64,000 bases of DNA from Armatimonadota bacterium (GTDB lineage Bacteria; Armatimonadota; Fimbriimonadia; Fimbriimonadales; Fimbriimonadaceae): the NCBI GenBank assembly GCA_020438215.1, contig JAGQUX010000002.1, forward strand, positions 1 to 64,000. Reading direction: 5' to 3'. Of the stretch, positions 15,651-24,331 are shown piece after piece. The notes under the pieces were generated by a model. That model had not been told where the DNA came from, did no database searches, and worked only from the letters and a program-made list of their open reading frames with translations. Positions within the stretch are counted from its first letter, which is position 1; each line of letters begins with the position of its first letter. A program made the translations under genes and the position numbers.

Positions 15651-16379
15651 TTAGATTTCGGGAAGATCAACCGAGCGGAGAAGCTGATTGACTTCTTTTT
15701 TGCCGAGCCGAATGCACTGCCCGCTCGACATTCCTTTCAGCAGGAGGTTGCCGATCCGTACCCGGCGGAGAGTCACAACTGGGCGGGCGACAGCTTCGCA
15801 CATCAGGCGAATTTGGCGTTTACGACCTTCTTTCAAGATGATCGTGAAGGACGTTTCGTTCTTCTTTGCGTTGTAGCGGTGCGGTCTGACAATCGCGGGG
15901 AGAGTTTTCTTGCCTTCAATGACGATGCCGTTGGAAAGCCGCCGATACTCTTTGTCAGTCAGTTCGCCGACGACGGTGACTTGGTATTCCTTCTCGACTT
16001 TGTAGCGAGGGTGAGTGAGACGTGCAGCAAGATCTCCGTGATTAGTGAGGAGAAGGAGACCATCACTTTCCCGGTCCAGGCGACCGACAGGTTTGGCCGT
16101 TTTTGCCCCTTCGGGCATCAAATCTTTGACAGTTCGGCGGCCCCGATCATCGGACATCGTGGTGATGATCCCGGTTGGTTTGTAGAGCATATAAACCGCA
16201 CGATCTTCCGCTTCAATAGGTTGTTCATCGACCGTGACGACGTCTTTGGTTGGGTCGATCTTGGTGCCCATCTCCGTGATGGTTTCGCCATTGACCTGAA
16301 CACGTCCTTCGGCGATGATTTCTTCAGATTTGCGGCGGCTGGCGACGCCACATTGAGAAAGGAAGCGGTGAAGTCTCAT
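15651..16379 (-). CDS. rluB: rRNA pseudouridine synthase, RsuA/RluB family
   Basis: 242 residues. An S4 RNA-binding domain (residues 1-50, RLHRFLSQCGVASRRKSEE) is followed by the catalytic domain with GRLDRESDGLLLLTNHG (catalytic Asp in RLDR), YMLYKPTGIITT and LKEGRKRQIRLMC. It isomerises uridine in 23S or 16S rRNA. It starts 4 nt inside the dac gene (ATGA), within the scpA-scpB-dac-rluB run, a common synteny. Confidence 0.93.
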   Translation of the reverse strand: MRLHRFLSQCGVASRRKSEEIIAEGRVQVNGETITEMGTKIDPTKDVVTVDEQPIEAEDRAVYMLYKPTGIITTMSDDRGRRTVKDLMPEGAKTAKPVGRLDRESDGLLLLTNHGDLAARLTHPRYKVEKEYQVTVVGELTDKEYRRLSNGIVIEGKKTLPAIVRPHRYNAKKNETSFTIILKEGRKRQIRLMCEAVARPVVTLRRVRIGNLLLKGMSSGQCIRLGKKEVNQLLRSVDLPEI

Positions 16380-17536
16380 CGAATGCGTCTCTGCCTGATT
16401 TTGTAAGCGATTGAGCCGAGACCCATCATCAGAACCATCATCCCGGCGGGGGTACCAAAGCTGGAAAGGAAGATCGCTTTACGAGGCACCGCTTCTTTTG
16501 CTTGAATTTTGATCTCGTGGGTCGTGCCATCGGGGAAGATGACTTTGGCGATCCCGAGGTCTTGTCCTTCTTCAATTGGGGCGGTGAGTTCCTTGGTGAC
16601 GGGGAAGACTTTGGCTTTCGCGATGTCGTATTCACTGGCGAGTGCGGCAAGACCGTTCTGCGTGGCGAACTCGACTTCGGCCAGTTCGCCTTCCTTGACT
16701 GGGATTGTGCCGAGGGCGATTCCGGTCGGGACGATGGAGCGTGTCTCGAAGGTTTTGAATCCCCATTCGATGATGTTCTGCTGATCAGCAACCCAATCTT
16801 TGCTTTTGAGGATGACGGTGAGGAGCCGGAGTCCGTTCCGGTCGTTCATCCCAACAAAGCATCGCCCCGCCGCGTTTGTCCATCCGGTTTTGACGCCTTT
16901 GCTGCTGGCGTCAAATTCCATCGTTTTGTTGGTGGTTTCCAGCAGAGTGTCCTCTTGGTTGATGGATCGGGTGATCGTTCGTTGGAAAGTGCTGACAGCC
17001 TCGGCGAACCGCGGATTCTTGAGCGCATCCCTGGTGATCATCGCCATATCGTAGGCGGTGGTCATGTGTTTATCGTGAGGCAAACCGTGCGGGGTGTAGA
17101 AAGTGGTGTTTTTCGCGCCTGCTTCCTTCGCGCGCTCATTCATTTTTCGCGCGAATGCGGTGACCGATCCTGAAACATGAAGGGCGGTAGTATGGGCTCC
17201 GTCATTGGCCGAACGGAGCATCAATCCGTACAGCATGTCTTCGGCGGTGATCTCCTCACCGGGCTTCATGTGAAGGCTACTCCCCGTGACTTTCTCGATA
17301 TCGCTGGGCGCGCGGAGGATGTCGCTAGGCTGGGTGTTCTCCGCGAGCAGCAGCCCGGTCATGATCTTGGTCGTACTGGCGGGATAACGACGAGAGTTGA
17401 TGTTCTTCCCGTAAAGAATCCGGCCGGAGTCCAAATCCATTACAAGGCAACTGAGCGCGGTCGGAGTGGGAGTCGTGGCTTGGACGCCAACAAAACTGGC
17501 GGCTCCCAGAGTCATTCCAACTACAGCAGTGATCAT
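16376..17536 (-). CDS. D-alanyl-D-alanine carboxypeptidase (PBP5/DacF, S11)
   Basis: 386 residues. Signal-like N-terminus, then the three S11 motifs: STTK (S-x-x-K), SAND (S-x-N) and KTG in SSKGVKTGWTN. A C-terminal beta domain follows, and a hydrophobic anchor (AGMMVLMMGLGSIAYKI) with basic tail (RQRRIR) tethers it to the membrane. It trims the terminal D-Ala from peptidoglycan pentapeptide. It overlaps scpB upstream and rluB downstream by 4 nt each. Confidence 0.93.
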   Translation of the reverse strand: MITAVVGMTLGAASFVGVQATTPTPTALSCLVMDLDSGRILYGKNINSRRYPASTTKIMTGLLLAENTQPSDILRAPSDIEKVTGSSLHMKPGEEITAEDMLYGLMLRSANDGAHTTALHVSGSVTAFARKMNERAKEAGAKNTTFYTPHGLPHDKHMTTAYDMAMITRDALKNPRFAEAVSTFQRTITRSINQEDTLLETTNKTMEFDASSKGVKTGWTNAAGRCFVGMNDRNGLRLLTVILKSKDWVADQQNIIEWGFKTFETRSIVPTGIALGTIPVKEGELAEVEFATQNGLAALASEYDIAKAKVFPVTKELTAPIEEGQDLGIAKVIFPDGTTHEIKIQAKEAVPRKAIFLSSFGTPAGMMVLMMGLGSIAYKIRQRRIR

Positions 17537-18129
17537 TCTTCTTCGTCTCCTTCGGTGTCCTCGTCGTGGACGCTGGGCAAGGCAGGCTGATCGGGTGGAA
17601 CGTTGGTGCCGATCGCTTCGCTCAAGATGCCTTCATCGAATTCGACCTTCGGAAGGTCTTCCAGCGTTTGGAGATTAAACGTGTGGAGGAATTGCTGGGT
17701 TGTTCCGTAGAGAACTGGTCGACCGGGAGCGGCTTTCCTTCCAATATCAACGACGAGTCGCTTCTCCACTAGCTGTCGCAAACCGTAATCGGAATCCACG
17801 CCGCGGATTGCATCAATCTCAGCTGAGGTCACCGGCTGGCGATACGCGACAATAGCGAGAACTTCCATCAGCGAACGGCTGAGCTTGTGTTTTTGCGGTT
17901 TGAGGAATCGAGTGACCGCATCGGCGTATTCTGCCTTTGTGCAGATTTGGTAGCCGCCAGCAATCCGCACGAGTTGTAGGCTACTCGTATGGTGCAATCG
18001 CCCGCCGAGCTTTTCAAGTGCTTCTTCCACTTCAAAGATGGGCACTTCCAGAGCTTGGGCAAGATCTTCTGGCGTTGCCGGGCTATCGGCCACGAACAGG
18101 AGGGCTTCAACCGCGTGGGTGATTCTCAG
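17533..18129 (-). CDS. scpB: Segregation and condensation protein B
   Basis: About 198 residues. Two winged helices of ScpB are evident: the second has LSRSLMEVLAIVAYRQPVTSAEI and GLRQLVEKRLVV, with GRPVLYGTTQQFL. No ATG/GTG/TTG opens the family's first helix: the GTG at 18093 would start inside it, whereas an in-frame CTG at 18129 restores the expected AVEALLFVADSP. GGAG sits about 8 nt before the CTG, within the end of scpA. A CTG start is therefore proposed. It partners ScpA and SMC in chromosome condensation. Confidence 0.88.
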   Translation of the reverse strand: MRITHAVEALLFVADSPATPEDLAQALEVPIFEVEEALEKLGGRLHHTSSLQLVRIAGGYQICTKAEYADAVTRFLKPQKHKLSRSLMEVLAIVAYRQPVTSAEIDAIRGVDSDYGLRQLVEKRLVVDIGRKAAPGRPVLYGTTQQFLHTFNLQTLEDLPKVEFDEGILSEAIGTNVPPDQPALPSVHDEDTEGDEEE

Positions 18130-18132
18130 GGC

Positions 18133-18897
18133 TTATTCTCCGCGAGCAAATTGTACTTGACCTTCACTCAGCCGTACCCGCGCTTGGCCGAGGCGGATGA
18201 GTTCGAGGAGAGAGAGGAACCACCAGACCACTTCGGTGCGGGTGAATTCCCCCGTCACGATCTCTTCCAGGTTCATGAAGTCGCCGGGGAGAGCTTTGAG
18301 AACCACAAACATCATTTCGCTGAGGCTCCGGCGTGGACGGTTAAGCGTTTCTGGTGGGTCGGGCTTCGCCCGCTCCATGAGTCTTTCGAACACTACCGCG
18401 AGATCAGATGGAGAAACTCCACCTGTTTCAAAAGGAAGCTCGTAAGGGAGTTGAGCAGAGTCAGCACTGCGGAAGAAGAGGTGGCTACGCTCCTCAGCAC
18501 GCCCCAGCAAGTCCTCAATCATCGGTTGGAATTCGTGGACGTAGGGATCGACGTCATCCAAAAGGTCCTCGGCGTCGGGTTCTTCTACTTCGGGTTTGGG
18601 GAGGAGACGCCAAGCTTTCCGCTCAAGCAGATAAGTCAGCGCGGCAAGAGCAACACCGACCGATTCGAGCTCGACTTGTTGTTCCTCAATGATGTAGCGG
18701 AAGTACGCCTCGCAGACTGGGCCGAGCGGAATATCCAGCAAATCGACCTTACTTTCGCGCACGCAGACAAAGAGGGTTGCAAGCGAACCACGAAAGGCAC
18801 CGCACTCAATATGAATTTCGGGGGGACGAAATACACCTAGGGGGCCGGGGGAATCGACGGGTTCCAGTCTTGCAACAGATGCCATGCTTGCACCCAT
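18133..18897 (-). CDS. scpA: Segregation and condensation protein A
   Basis: 254 residues. The kleisin N-terminus is recognisable (FRGSLATLFVCVRESKVDLLDIPLGPV), followed by the AALTYLLERKAWRLLP helix, an acidic linker and a C-terminal winged helix (MNLEEIVTGEFTRTEVVWWFLSLLELIRLG). It bridges SMC heads and binds ScpB. First gene of the minus-strand operon, 3 nt ahead of the proposed scpB start. Confidence 0.92.
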   Translation of the reverse strand: MGASMASVARLEPVDSPGPLGVFRPPEIHIECGAFRGSLATLFVCVRESKVDLLDIPLGPVCEAYFRYIIEEQQVELESVGVALAALTYLLERKAWRLLPKPEVEEPDAEDLLDDVDPYVHEFQPMIEDLLGRAEERSHLFFRSADSAQLPYELPFETGGVSPSDLAVVFERLMERAKPDPPETLNRPRRSLSEMMFVVLKALPGDFMNLEEIVTGEFTRTEVVWWFLSLLELIRLGQARVRLSEGQVQFARGE

Positions 18898-18973
18898 TCG
18901 AGACGGTGGGGCTACGGCTCAGGCACCGCGCACTTTTCCACAGAAGTTGAACCTGCGTGAGGTTAAACAAAAA

Positions 18974-19049
18974 TGGAGGCGACGACCGGATTCGAACCGG
19001 TGAATGAGGGTTTTGCAGACCCTTCCCTTAACCACTTGGGTACGTCGCC
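18974..19049 (-). tRNA. tRNA-Cys (GCA)
   Basis: Cloverleaf on the minus strand: acceptor GGCGACG/CGTCGCC, D-arm CCC/GGG, anticodon stem AGGGT/ACCCT with loop CTGCAAA (anticodon GCA), T-arm ACCGG/CCGGT with loop TTCGAAT. Discriminator U73, as expected for tRNA-Cys, and an encoded CCA (18974-18976). A T-run follows directly and could terminate it. Confidence 0.96.
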
Positions 19050-19143
19050 TCGTGGATCGAAAATGGTACCCGCCGAACCGCAGTCGGAGTGAGGACTGAT
19101 CCGCTTGTCCCAGTTGTCCGAGTCAATTTTCGGAGTGGGGACG

Positions 19144-19149
19144 TAGAAT
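19144..19149 (+). promoter_or_regulatory. -10 element of leaderless osmC-like gene
   Basis: TAGAAT ending 7 nt before the ATG at 19157. An in-frame ATG at 19148 overlaps this hexamer and is therefore the less likely start. Confidence 0.5.
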
Positions 19150-19156
19150 GGGCGGT

Positions 19157-19612
19157 ATGGCAAAGCTCCATGAATATCCAGTGACAGTGCAATGGCAAGG
19201 GGGCCGCGGCGGCTCTGGGAAAGTGACGGCAGATACAAGCGGCTCGAGTTCGACTCTTGCGGTTCCGGCTGAATTCGGTGGAACTGGCGGCGGAACGAAT
19301 CCAGAAGAAATGCTCTGTGAAGCAGTCGCGAGTTGCTACAGCATCACCTTTGGGATTATTGCCGATATGCGGAAGCTGCCGGTTGTGGGATTTGAAGTCA
19401 AAGCGGTGGGTGAAGTTGAAGAAAACGGCCCGACCTTTACTTACAAGAAAATCACAATTCGCCCGACGATCACTCTTGCCAGTGACGCTTCGGATGATCA
19501 AATGAAAATGGCAGAAGATATGTCCCACAAAGCGGATAGCTACTGCATTATCACGAACGCGGTTCGCGGCAAGGTTGAGATTGTCGTTGAGCCAACACTC
19601 AGCCGCGCATAA
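19157..19612 (+). CDS. OsmC/Ohr family peroxide-detoxification protein
   Basis: 151 residues. The OsmC fold carries two redox-site cysteines in their family positions: the first in EAVASCYSITF, the second in KADSYCIITNAV. GGTNPEEMLCEAVASC is the typical helix N-terminus. These proteins reduce organic hydroperoxides, generally with lipoyl or thiol donors, in the cytoplasm. It stands alone between the tRNA and tpiA. Confidence 0.88.
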   Translation: MAKLHEYPVTVQWQGGRGGSGKVTADTSGSSSTLAVPAEFGGTGGGTNPEEMLCEAVASCYSITFGIIADMRKLPVVGFEVKAVGEVEENGPTFTYKKITIRPTITLASDASDDQMKMAEDMSHKADSYCIITNAVRGKVEIVVEPTLSRA

Positions 19613-19640
19613 ACAATAAGGGATTTGCCCATTCTGCGGC

Positions 19641-19646
19641 TAAACT
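19641..19646 (+). promoter_or_regulatory. -10 element of leaderless tpiA
   Basis: TAAACT ending 6 nt before the ATG at 19653, with no Shine-Dalgarno in between. No clear -35 at 16-18 bp. Confidence 0.45.
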
Positions 19647-19652
19647 ATCAGA

Positions 19653-20444
19653 ATGAGAACCAAATTGGTGGCGGGTAACTGGAAAATGAACATGACCTCA
19701 GCCGAGGGTGTTGCCTTGGTTGAGGGGTTCATTGAACAGGCAGAGATTCGGTACGACATTGATGTTGTCGTATGCCCGCCGTATCTCTCTATTCCTAAAG
19801 TGCGGGAGATTACAAAGAAATCAAGCGTGAAACTCGGAGCGCAAGATGTTTTCTGGATGCAAGAAGGGGCATTTACCGGGAACGTGAGTGCCAAGCAACT
19901 CTCTGAATTCTGCGTGGATTATTGTATTGTCGGGCATAGCGAGACTCGTGGTCGATTTGGCGCGATGGAAGTTTCGGAATCCACACTCAGCTACTTCAGC
20001 GAATCAGAAGAGACGATCAATCTCAAGATCAAATCGCTTTTGTATTACGGTATCAACCCGATCCTCTGTGTTGGCGAAACCAAAACAGAGCGTGCCGCCG
20101 GAGCGACCGATGAGATCATACGCGCGCAGATCAAGGGGGCGCTTTCTGGAATTGAGCCAGCGGAAATGTACGGAATGGTGATCGCCTACGAACCAGTCTG
20201 GGCAATTGGTACAGGAATCACCTGTGATGATGAAGAGGCAGAGCGCGTGTGTAGTTTCATCCGAGATGTAATGCGCGAAGTAGCCGATGACGATGTTGCC
20301 GACATTATGCGAGTTCTGTATGGCGGTTCTGTGAAACCAAGTAATGCTAAGGGCTTGTTCGAGATGCCGAACATTGATGGCGGTTTGGTGGGCGGTGCGA
20401 GCCTGGACGCGAGTTCCTTTGCCGCGATTGTCCGCCACGCCTAA
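19653..20444 (+). CDS. tpiA: Triosephosphate isomerase
   Basis: 263 residues, slightly longer than the usual ~250. Catalytic Lys in AGNWKMN, His in VGHSETR, Glu in AYEPVWAIGTG and the C-terminal phosphate loop GGLVGGASL are present. Two oddities: GHSERR, nearly invariant elsewhere, reads GHSETR, and the segment after FG carries an insertion of about ten residues (MEVSESTLSYFSESEE) before the helix that normally begins with ETDE. It interconverts DHAP and GAP. A HEAT-like gene follows after 6 nt. Confidence 0.94.
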   Translation: MRTKLVAGNWKMNMTSAEGVALVEGFIEQAEIRYDIDVVVCPPYLSIPKVREITKKSSVKLGAQDVFWMQEGAFTGNVSAKQLSEFCVDYCIVGHSETRGRFGAMEVSESTLSYFSESEETINLKIKSLLYYGINPILCVGETKTERAAGATDEIIRAQIKGALSGIEPAEMYGMVIAYEPVWAIGTGITCDDEEAERVCSFIRDVMREVADDDVADIMRVLYGGSVKPSNAKGLFEMPNIDGGLVGGASLDASSFAAIVRHA

Positions 20445-20450
20445 TAGAGA

Positions 20451-20990
20451 ATGACCACGCCAGAAATTCGGGAGATTTTTGATCTTCCTGATCGGAAGTC
20501 GATTGCTCCAAATCTGCAAGTGCTCGATGGTTTGTTGGGTGGAGCTTGCAAGTTGATTGACTTATCTCCTTTGTTTCGCGACGGCAATCCTCTGATCCAA
20601 CTTCGAGCATTAGATGTTGCCGAGCGATTTTCGCGAGAGAATCCTGCGGCGATACAAGATTTCCGCCAGGAGTTTTTGATTGAAATTGATGAGGAGATGC
20701 TTTGGGAAGGGCGGCTCTCTGTCACTCGGATTCTTGCTTTGGCGGATTGGGATGATTCGGAAAAGGAGGGTGTGTTGAAGTGTCTTCGCCAAACTTTGGA
20801 TGATCCTCAGCCTTTTGTTTCCGCCTGGTCGCTTGATACCCTCAGCATTCTCAGCCTGAAATGGCCCGAGCTGCGAGAGGAAGTCGTTGAGCGTGTGCTG
20901 CGATTTTTTGAATCGGGCACGGCCGCGCAGAAAGCTCGTTGTCGGCATATCGCCAAACGGATCGGGTTGCAAGCCCCGCCTCGCGGCTGA
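20451..20990 (+). CDS. HEAT-repeat-like helical protein
   Basis: 179 residues, no signal peptide or membrane segment. Paired helices such as LIQLRALDVAERFSREN, VTRILALADWDDSEKEGVLKCLRQ and PFVSAWSLDTLSILSLKWPEL recall HEAT/ARM repeats. Cotranscribed with tpiA (6-nt gap). Repeat proteins of this kind usually mediate protein contacts; no specific function can be given. Confidence 0.65.
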   Translation: MTTPEIREIFDLPDRKSIAPNLQVLDGLLGGACKLIDLSPLFRDGNPLIQLRALDVAERFSRENPAAIQDFRQEFLIEIDEEMLWEGRLSVTRILALADWDDSEKEGVLKCLRQTLDDPQPFVSAWSLDTLSILSLKWPELREEVVERVLRFFESGTAAQKARCRHIAKRIGLQAPPRG

Positions 20991-21014
20991 TCCCATCGGT
21001 ATCCTGGGAGTGGC

Positions 21015-23168
21015 ATGTCCAACCGACTCCATCTCTCTAACAACCCTTACTTGCGCCAGCACAAAGACAACCCGGTGCATTGGCAGGAGTGGGGTACGGA
21101 GGCGTGGGAGCAGGCCGAGCGCGAGAACAAACCGGTCTTTTTGAGCATCGGATATTCCACTTGCCACTGGTGCCATGTCATGGCGCACGAATCGTTCGAA
21201 GATCGAGAGACGGCCGATGTCCTCAACACGCATTTTGTGAACATCAAATTGGATCGGGAAGAGAGGCCGGACATCGACGACCTCTTTATGACGGCGACTC
21301 AATTGGCGACTGGTCATGGAGGATGGCCGCTTTCCATCTTTTTGACCCCAGATAAGAAGCCGATTTTTGCAGGGACATATTTTCCGAAAGAAGGCAGACA
21401 AGGTGTCCCGAGTTTTGTGACGATTCTGAATGCGCTGGCATCGGCTTGGCGGGATGAGGAGGCGGAAGTTCGGAGTAAAGCCGAGGAGTTTGCGCAAGGA
21501 CTCGAGTCGGTTCTCGAGAAAGGGGTCGCGCCTGTCAGTACTCAGATTGATCCGGGGTTGCTGGATCAGGCAATTCAGCATTTTCATGGCGACTACGACT
21601 ATGAAAAAGGCGGATTTGGAAGCGAACCCAAGTTTCCGCCGCACGCAACAATTGAATTTTTGATTCGGTACGCCCAGACTCGCCACCATTTGGTGGGGGA
21701 CGTGGCGATTATCGAGAATCTCACTGGTGAAGCGAGCATGATGGCGTTCCAGACGCTGGAAGAGATGGCGAAGGGAGGCATTCGTGATCACTTACGGGGT
21801 GGGTTCCATCGCTACACGGTCGATGAGGAGTGGCATCTCCCTCATTTCGAGAAGATGCTTTACGACAATGCTCAGATGATCCGGAACTACGCTCTGGCGG
21901 CGCGTGCAGTCGACGTCCCTGAACTGAGCACTTTCTTCCAAGAAGTTGTTGACCAAACGGTGGATTTTGTGCAGCGCGAAATGATGACGGAAGAAGGTCT
22001 TTTTCTGTCTGCGCTTGATGCAGATTCTGATGGGGAAGAAGGGGCATATTATGTTTGGAGTTGGCAGGAGTTGGAGTCAAATCTCGGGGACTCCATGGGA
22101 GAAGTTGCTGAGCTTTATGGGCTGAATGAGCGTGGAAATTTTTCGGATGAAGCCACGGGGATTCCAATCCCGAAGAACATCCTGCATTTGCAAGCGGTTG
22201 CGCGACGTCATCCCGCTTTGGATCGCTTGATGGTCGAGTCAGAATCTCGAGCGCGACCCTTCGTGGATGATAAGCGAATTTTCGGCTTGAACGGTTTGAT
22301 GATTTCTGCTTTGGCGAGGGCTGGTTACTTAGACTTGGCGACCAAGTGTGCATCCAATTGGTTGAAGATCACGGATGATGCTCTGTATCACCAAATCGGC
22401 AGTACTTCACCGCCATTTTTAGACGACATTGCGTACTTTACCGACGCGCTATTGGATTTGCATGTCCAAACCTCCGACCCGAAGTGGAAAGAAGCGGCGG
22501 AGTCCCTCGCAGATCGAATGATAGAGCATTTTTCGTGTGAAAGTGGAGGCTTCTACTTTACAAGTACGATGCACGAGAAATTGTACAGTCGCACAATCCC
22601 GGCAATGGACAACGCGATGCCCTCACCAAATGGTGTAGCCGTGAGAGTTCTGCGCAGATTGGGGCGTCAGGAAGAAGCCCTCAGGCACCTCACTGCGATT
22701 TATGGATGGGCGCAGAGATTGCCGGGTGCATCTTCCACCATATTGTTAGAGTGCTTAGAGCAGCTTTTGATTGCAGAAGGGGAGCTTCGTTTGGAGGGGG
22801 CTAAGAGTCAGCCGAGTGCGGAGATTGAGTTCGACCCGAGAGAGGTGATTGTCGGAGAAGATGGATTCGGATACTCGAAGGTGATAATTCGGATACCGAA
22901 GGACTTGCATATCAACTCGCATTCTCCAGGAGCGCACTGGCTGACTCCAACAACTGTGCGGATTGATGGAGTTTATGGTGAAGCTGGCTTCCCGGATGCG
23001 GAGCATGATCGCTATGAAGATGAAGTCGAGATTCATCTTCGGCTCAAAGCAAAAACCCGCACTGATGAGTTTGAACTGAGTGTGACTTATCAACTTTGTT
23101 CGGAATCCGAATGTTATTTGGCGCAAGAAGCGCGTTTTGCTGGTGTTTTGATTGCGCCCGGGGACTAA
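21015..23168 (+). CDS. YyaL/DUF255 thioredoxin-domain protein with DsbD-alpha-like tail
   Basis: 717 residues. Residues 1-160 are the DUF255 thioredoxin-like domain with the diagnostic STCHWCHVMAHESF (C50, C53) and KLDREERPDID. Residues ~170-590 are the (alpha/alpha)6-barrel of the YyaL/SPATA20 family. The last ~110 residues differ from ordinary YyaL: beta strands ending in YQLCSESECYLAQEARF (C695, C700), the signature of the DsbD N-terminal domain. The protein may therefore relay thiol-disulfide electrons. No signal peptide is visible. A TATCCT box and GGGAG lie just upstream of the ATG. Confidence 0.88.
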   Translation: MSNRLHLSNNPYLRQHKDNPVHWQEWGTEAWEQAERENKPVFLSIGYSTCHWCHVMAHESFEDRETADVLNTHFVNIKLDREERPDIDDLFMTATQLATGHGGWPLSIFLTPDKKPIFAGTYFPKEGRQGVPSFVTILNALASAWRDEEAEVRSKAEEFAQGLESVLEKGVAPVSTQIDPGLLDQAIQHFHGDYDYEKGGFGSEPKFPPHATIEFLIRYAQTRHHLVGDVAIIENLTGEASMMAFQTLEEMAKGGIRDHLRGGFHRYTVDEEWHLPHFEKMLYDNAQMIRNYALAARAVDVPELSTFFQEVVDQTVDFVQREMMTEEGLFLSALDADSDGEEGAYYVWSWQELESNLGDSMGEVAELYGLNERGNFSDEATGIPIPKNILHLQAVARRHPALDRLMVESESRARPFVDDKRIFGLNGLMISALARAGYLDLATKCASNWLKITDDALYHQIGSTSPPFLDDIAYFTDALLDLHVQTSDPKWKEAAESLADRMIEHFSCESGGFYFTSTMHEKLYSRTIPAMDNAMPSPNGVAVRVLRRLGRQEEALRHLTAIYGWAQRLPGASSTILLECLEQLLIAEGELRLEGAKSQPSAEIEFDPREVIVGEDGFGYSKVIIRIPKDLHINSHSPGAHWLTPTTVRIDGVYGEAGFPDAEHDRYEDEVEIHLRLKAKTRTDEFELSVTYQLCSESECYLAQEARFAGVLIAPGD

Positions 23169-24259
23169 GATTGTGAGACATAGCGCCGCATCACGCGGGT
23201 CATGATGCGAGTGAGGATTTCATGACTGTTTGTGTTTGTGAGCGTCGCTAGTTCTTGCACAAGGATTTGGTTGCCCAGAAGCTCGGCGACATCGCCGATT
23301 TGGACATTCTGGATATCTGTGACATCAATCAGAGTTTGATCCATGCAGACGAGCCCGACTACGGGCGCACGGTGTCCATTGATGGCAACTACGCCCTTGC
23401 TGCTGAGATTTCGTGGGTAGCCATCGCCGTAGCCGACTCCGAGAGTAGCTAATTTTGAGTCACGTTCCAACCGAAAGGTGGAAGCATAGCTCACCGTTTC
23501 CCCAGCTTTGACATCTCTGATACTCAAGACACGAGCGTTCCACGTCATGACCGATTTGAGTCGCTTGTTTGTGAGGTTGAAAGGATCAACTCCATAAGCA
23601 AAAATGCCAACGCGCACAAGCTGATGGTGAGTTGCGGGGAGGCAAGCAACCGCCGCACTGTTTGCTGAGTGAAGCAGCAAAGCATCATCGCCTGCAGTTA
23701 ACAAAGCGCCAAACTGGTCAATTTGGTATTGAGTTTTCTCACGATCGGAGGCACTGTCAACAAAATGGTGGGAAAGCCCAACCATTTGGACATTTTTGAG
23801 GCTTTGGCCGAATTCCAGCAACTCGCGGGCAATATTTGGATTACATCCAAACCGATGGAGCCCAGTATCCACCTTGAGGTGGAGGCGTGCAACTCGATCC
23901 ATGCCCCCCGCGGCTGAGTTGTAAGCTTCAATGCTCTCCCTTGATTCCACCATCACATCGAGATCGTAAAAGATAGCTTGCTCAGCTTCGCCAGGCAAAC
24001 TTGGCGACATGACGAGAATCCGGTTACTGACTCCCGCATCGCGTAGGGCAACGCCCTCCTGGACTGTTGCGACGGCAAGCCAGTCAACGCCATTTTTTAC
24101 CGCTTGACGCGCCATGGGAACAAGCCCGTGCCCATAGGCATCGGCTTTGCATACGAGAGCAAGCAACACATGCGGGCCAATCATCTCGCGCATCACCGAA
24201 AGGTTGAATGCAAAAGCATCCAAATCAATATCAGCCCAGGTACGAGAGTGCGGTTTCAC
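23165..24259 (-). CDS. alr: Alanine racemase
   Basis: 364 residues. PLP lysine in VCKADAYGHG near the N-terminus, the C-terminal catalytic Tyr in VSYASTFRLE, and GVGYGDGYPRNLS are family marks. It supplies D-alanine for peptidoglycan, upstream of the DD-carboxypeptidase at 16.4 kb. The start is GTG. The gene diverges from a TetR regulator across a symmetrical operator, so control by that regulator is likely. Stop shares CTAA with the convergent YyaL gene. Confidence 0.94.
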   Translation of the reverse strand: MKPHSRTWADIDLDAFAFNLSVMREMIGPHVLLALVCKADAYGHGLVPMARQAVKNGVDWLAVATVQEGVALRDAGVSNRILVMSPSLPGEAEQAIFYDLDVMVESRESIEAYNSAAGGMDRVARLHLKVDTGLHRFGCNPNIARELLEFGQSLKNVQMVGLSHHFVDSASDREKTQYQIDQFGALLTAGDDALLLHSANSAAVACLPATHHQLVRVGIFAYGVDPFNLTNKRLKSVMTWNARVLSIRDVKAGETVSYASTFRLERDSKLATLGVGYGDGYPRNLSSKGVVAINGHRAPVVGLVCMDQTLIDVTDIQNVQIGDVAELLGNQILVQELATLTNTNSHEILTRIMTRVMRRYVSQS

Positions 24260-24273
24260 TTGGTTCGTTAGTC

Positions 24274-24313
24274 GTCCTTTTGGTCAAAAACTTGAAATTT
24301 GACCATCTGGACG
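24274..24313. promoter_or_regulatory. TetR-type operator between alr and tetR
   Basis: Two 16-bp arms around an 8-nt centre: the left arm is CGTCC, 3 nt, TGGTCAAA and the right arm is TTTGACCA, 3 nt, GGACG. The arms match at 13 of 16 positions. The right arm contains the -35 of the TetR gene, and the left arm lies 15 nt before the alr start. Confidence 0.7.
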
Positions 24314-24327
24314 GTTAGAATTATACT
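24299..24327 (+). promoter_or_regulatory. Sigma70 promoter of the TetR-family gene
   Basis: TTGACC (24299-24304), 17-bp spacer, TATACT (24322-24327). The -10 ends 4 nt before the ATG, so the message has almost no leader. The operator's right arm covers the -35, implying autorepression. Confidence 0.7.
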
Positions 24328-24331
24328 CATC

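Noticed and set aside
20610-21791. 393-residue minus frame over the HEAT-like and YyaL genes
   Set aside because: It covers two genes that show domain evidence on the plus strand and yields a composition typical of antisense frames (Arg/Ser/Phe-rich, no motif).
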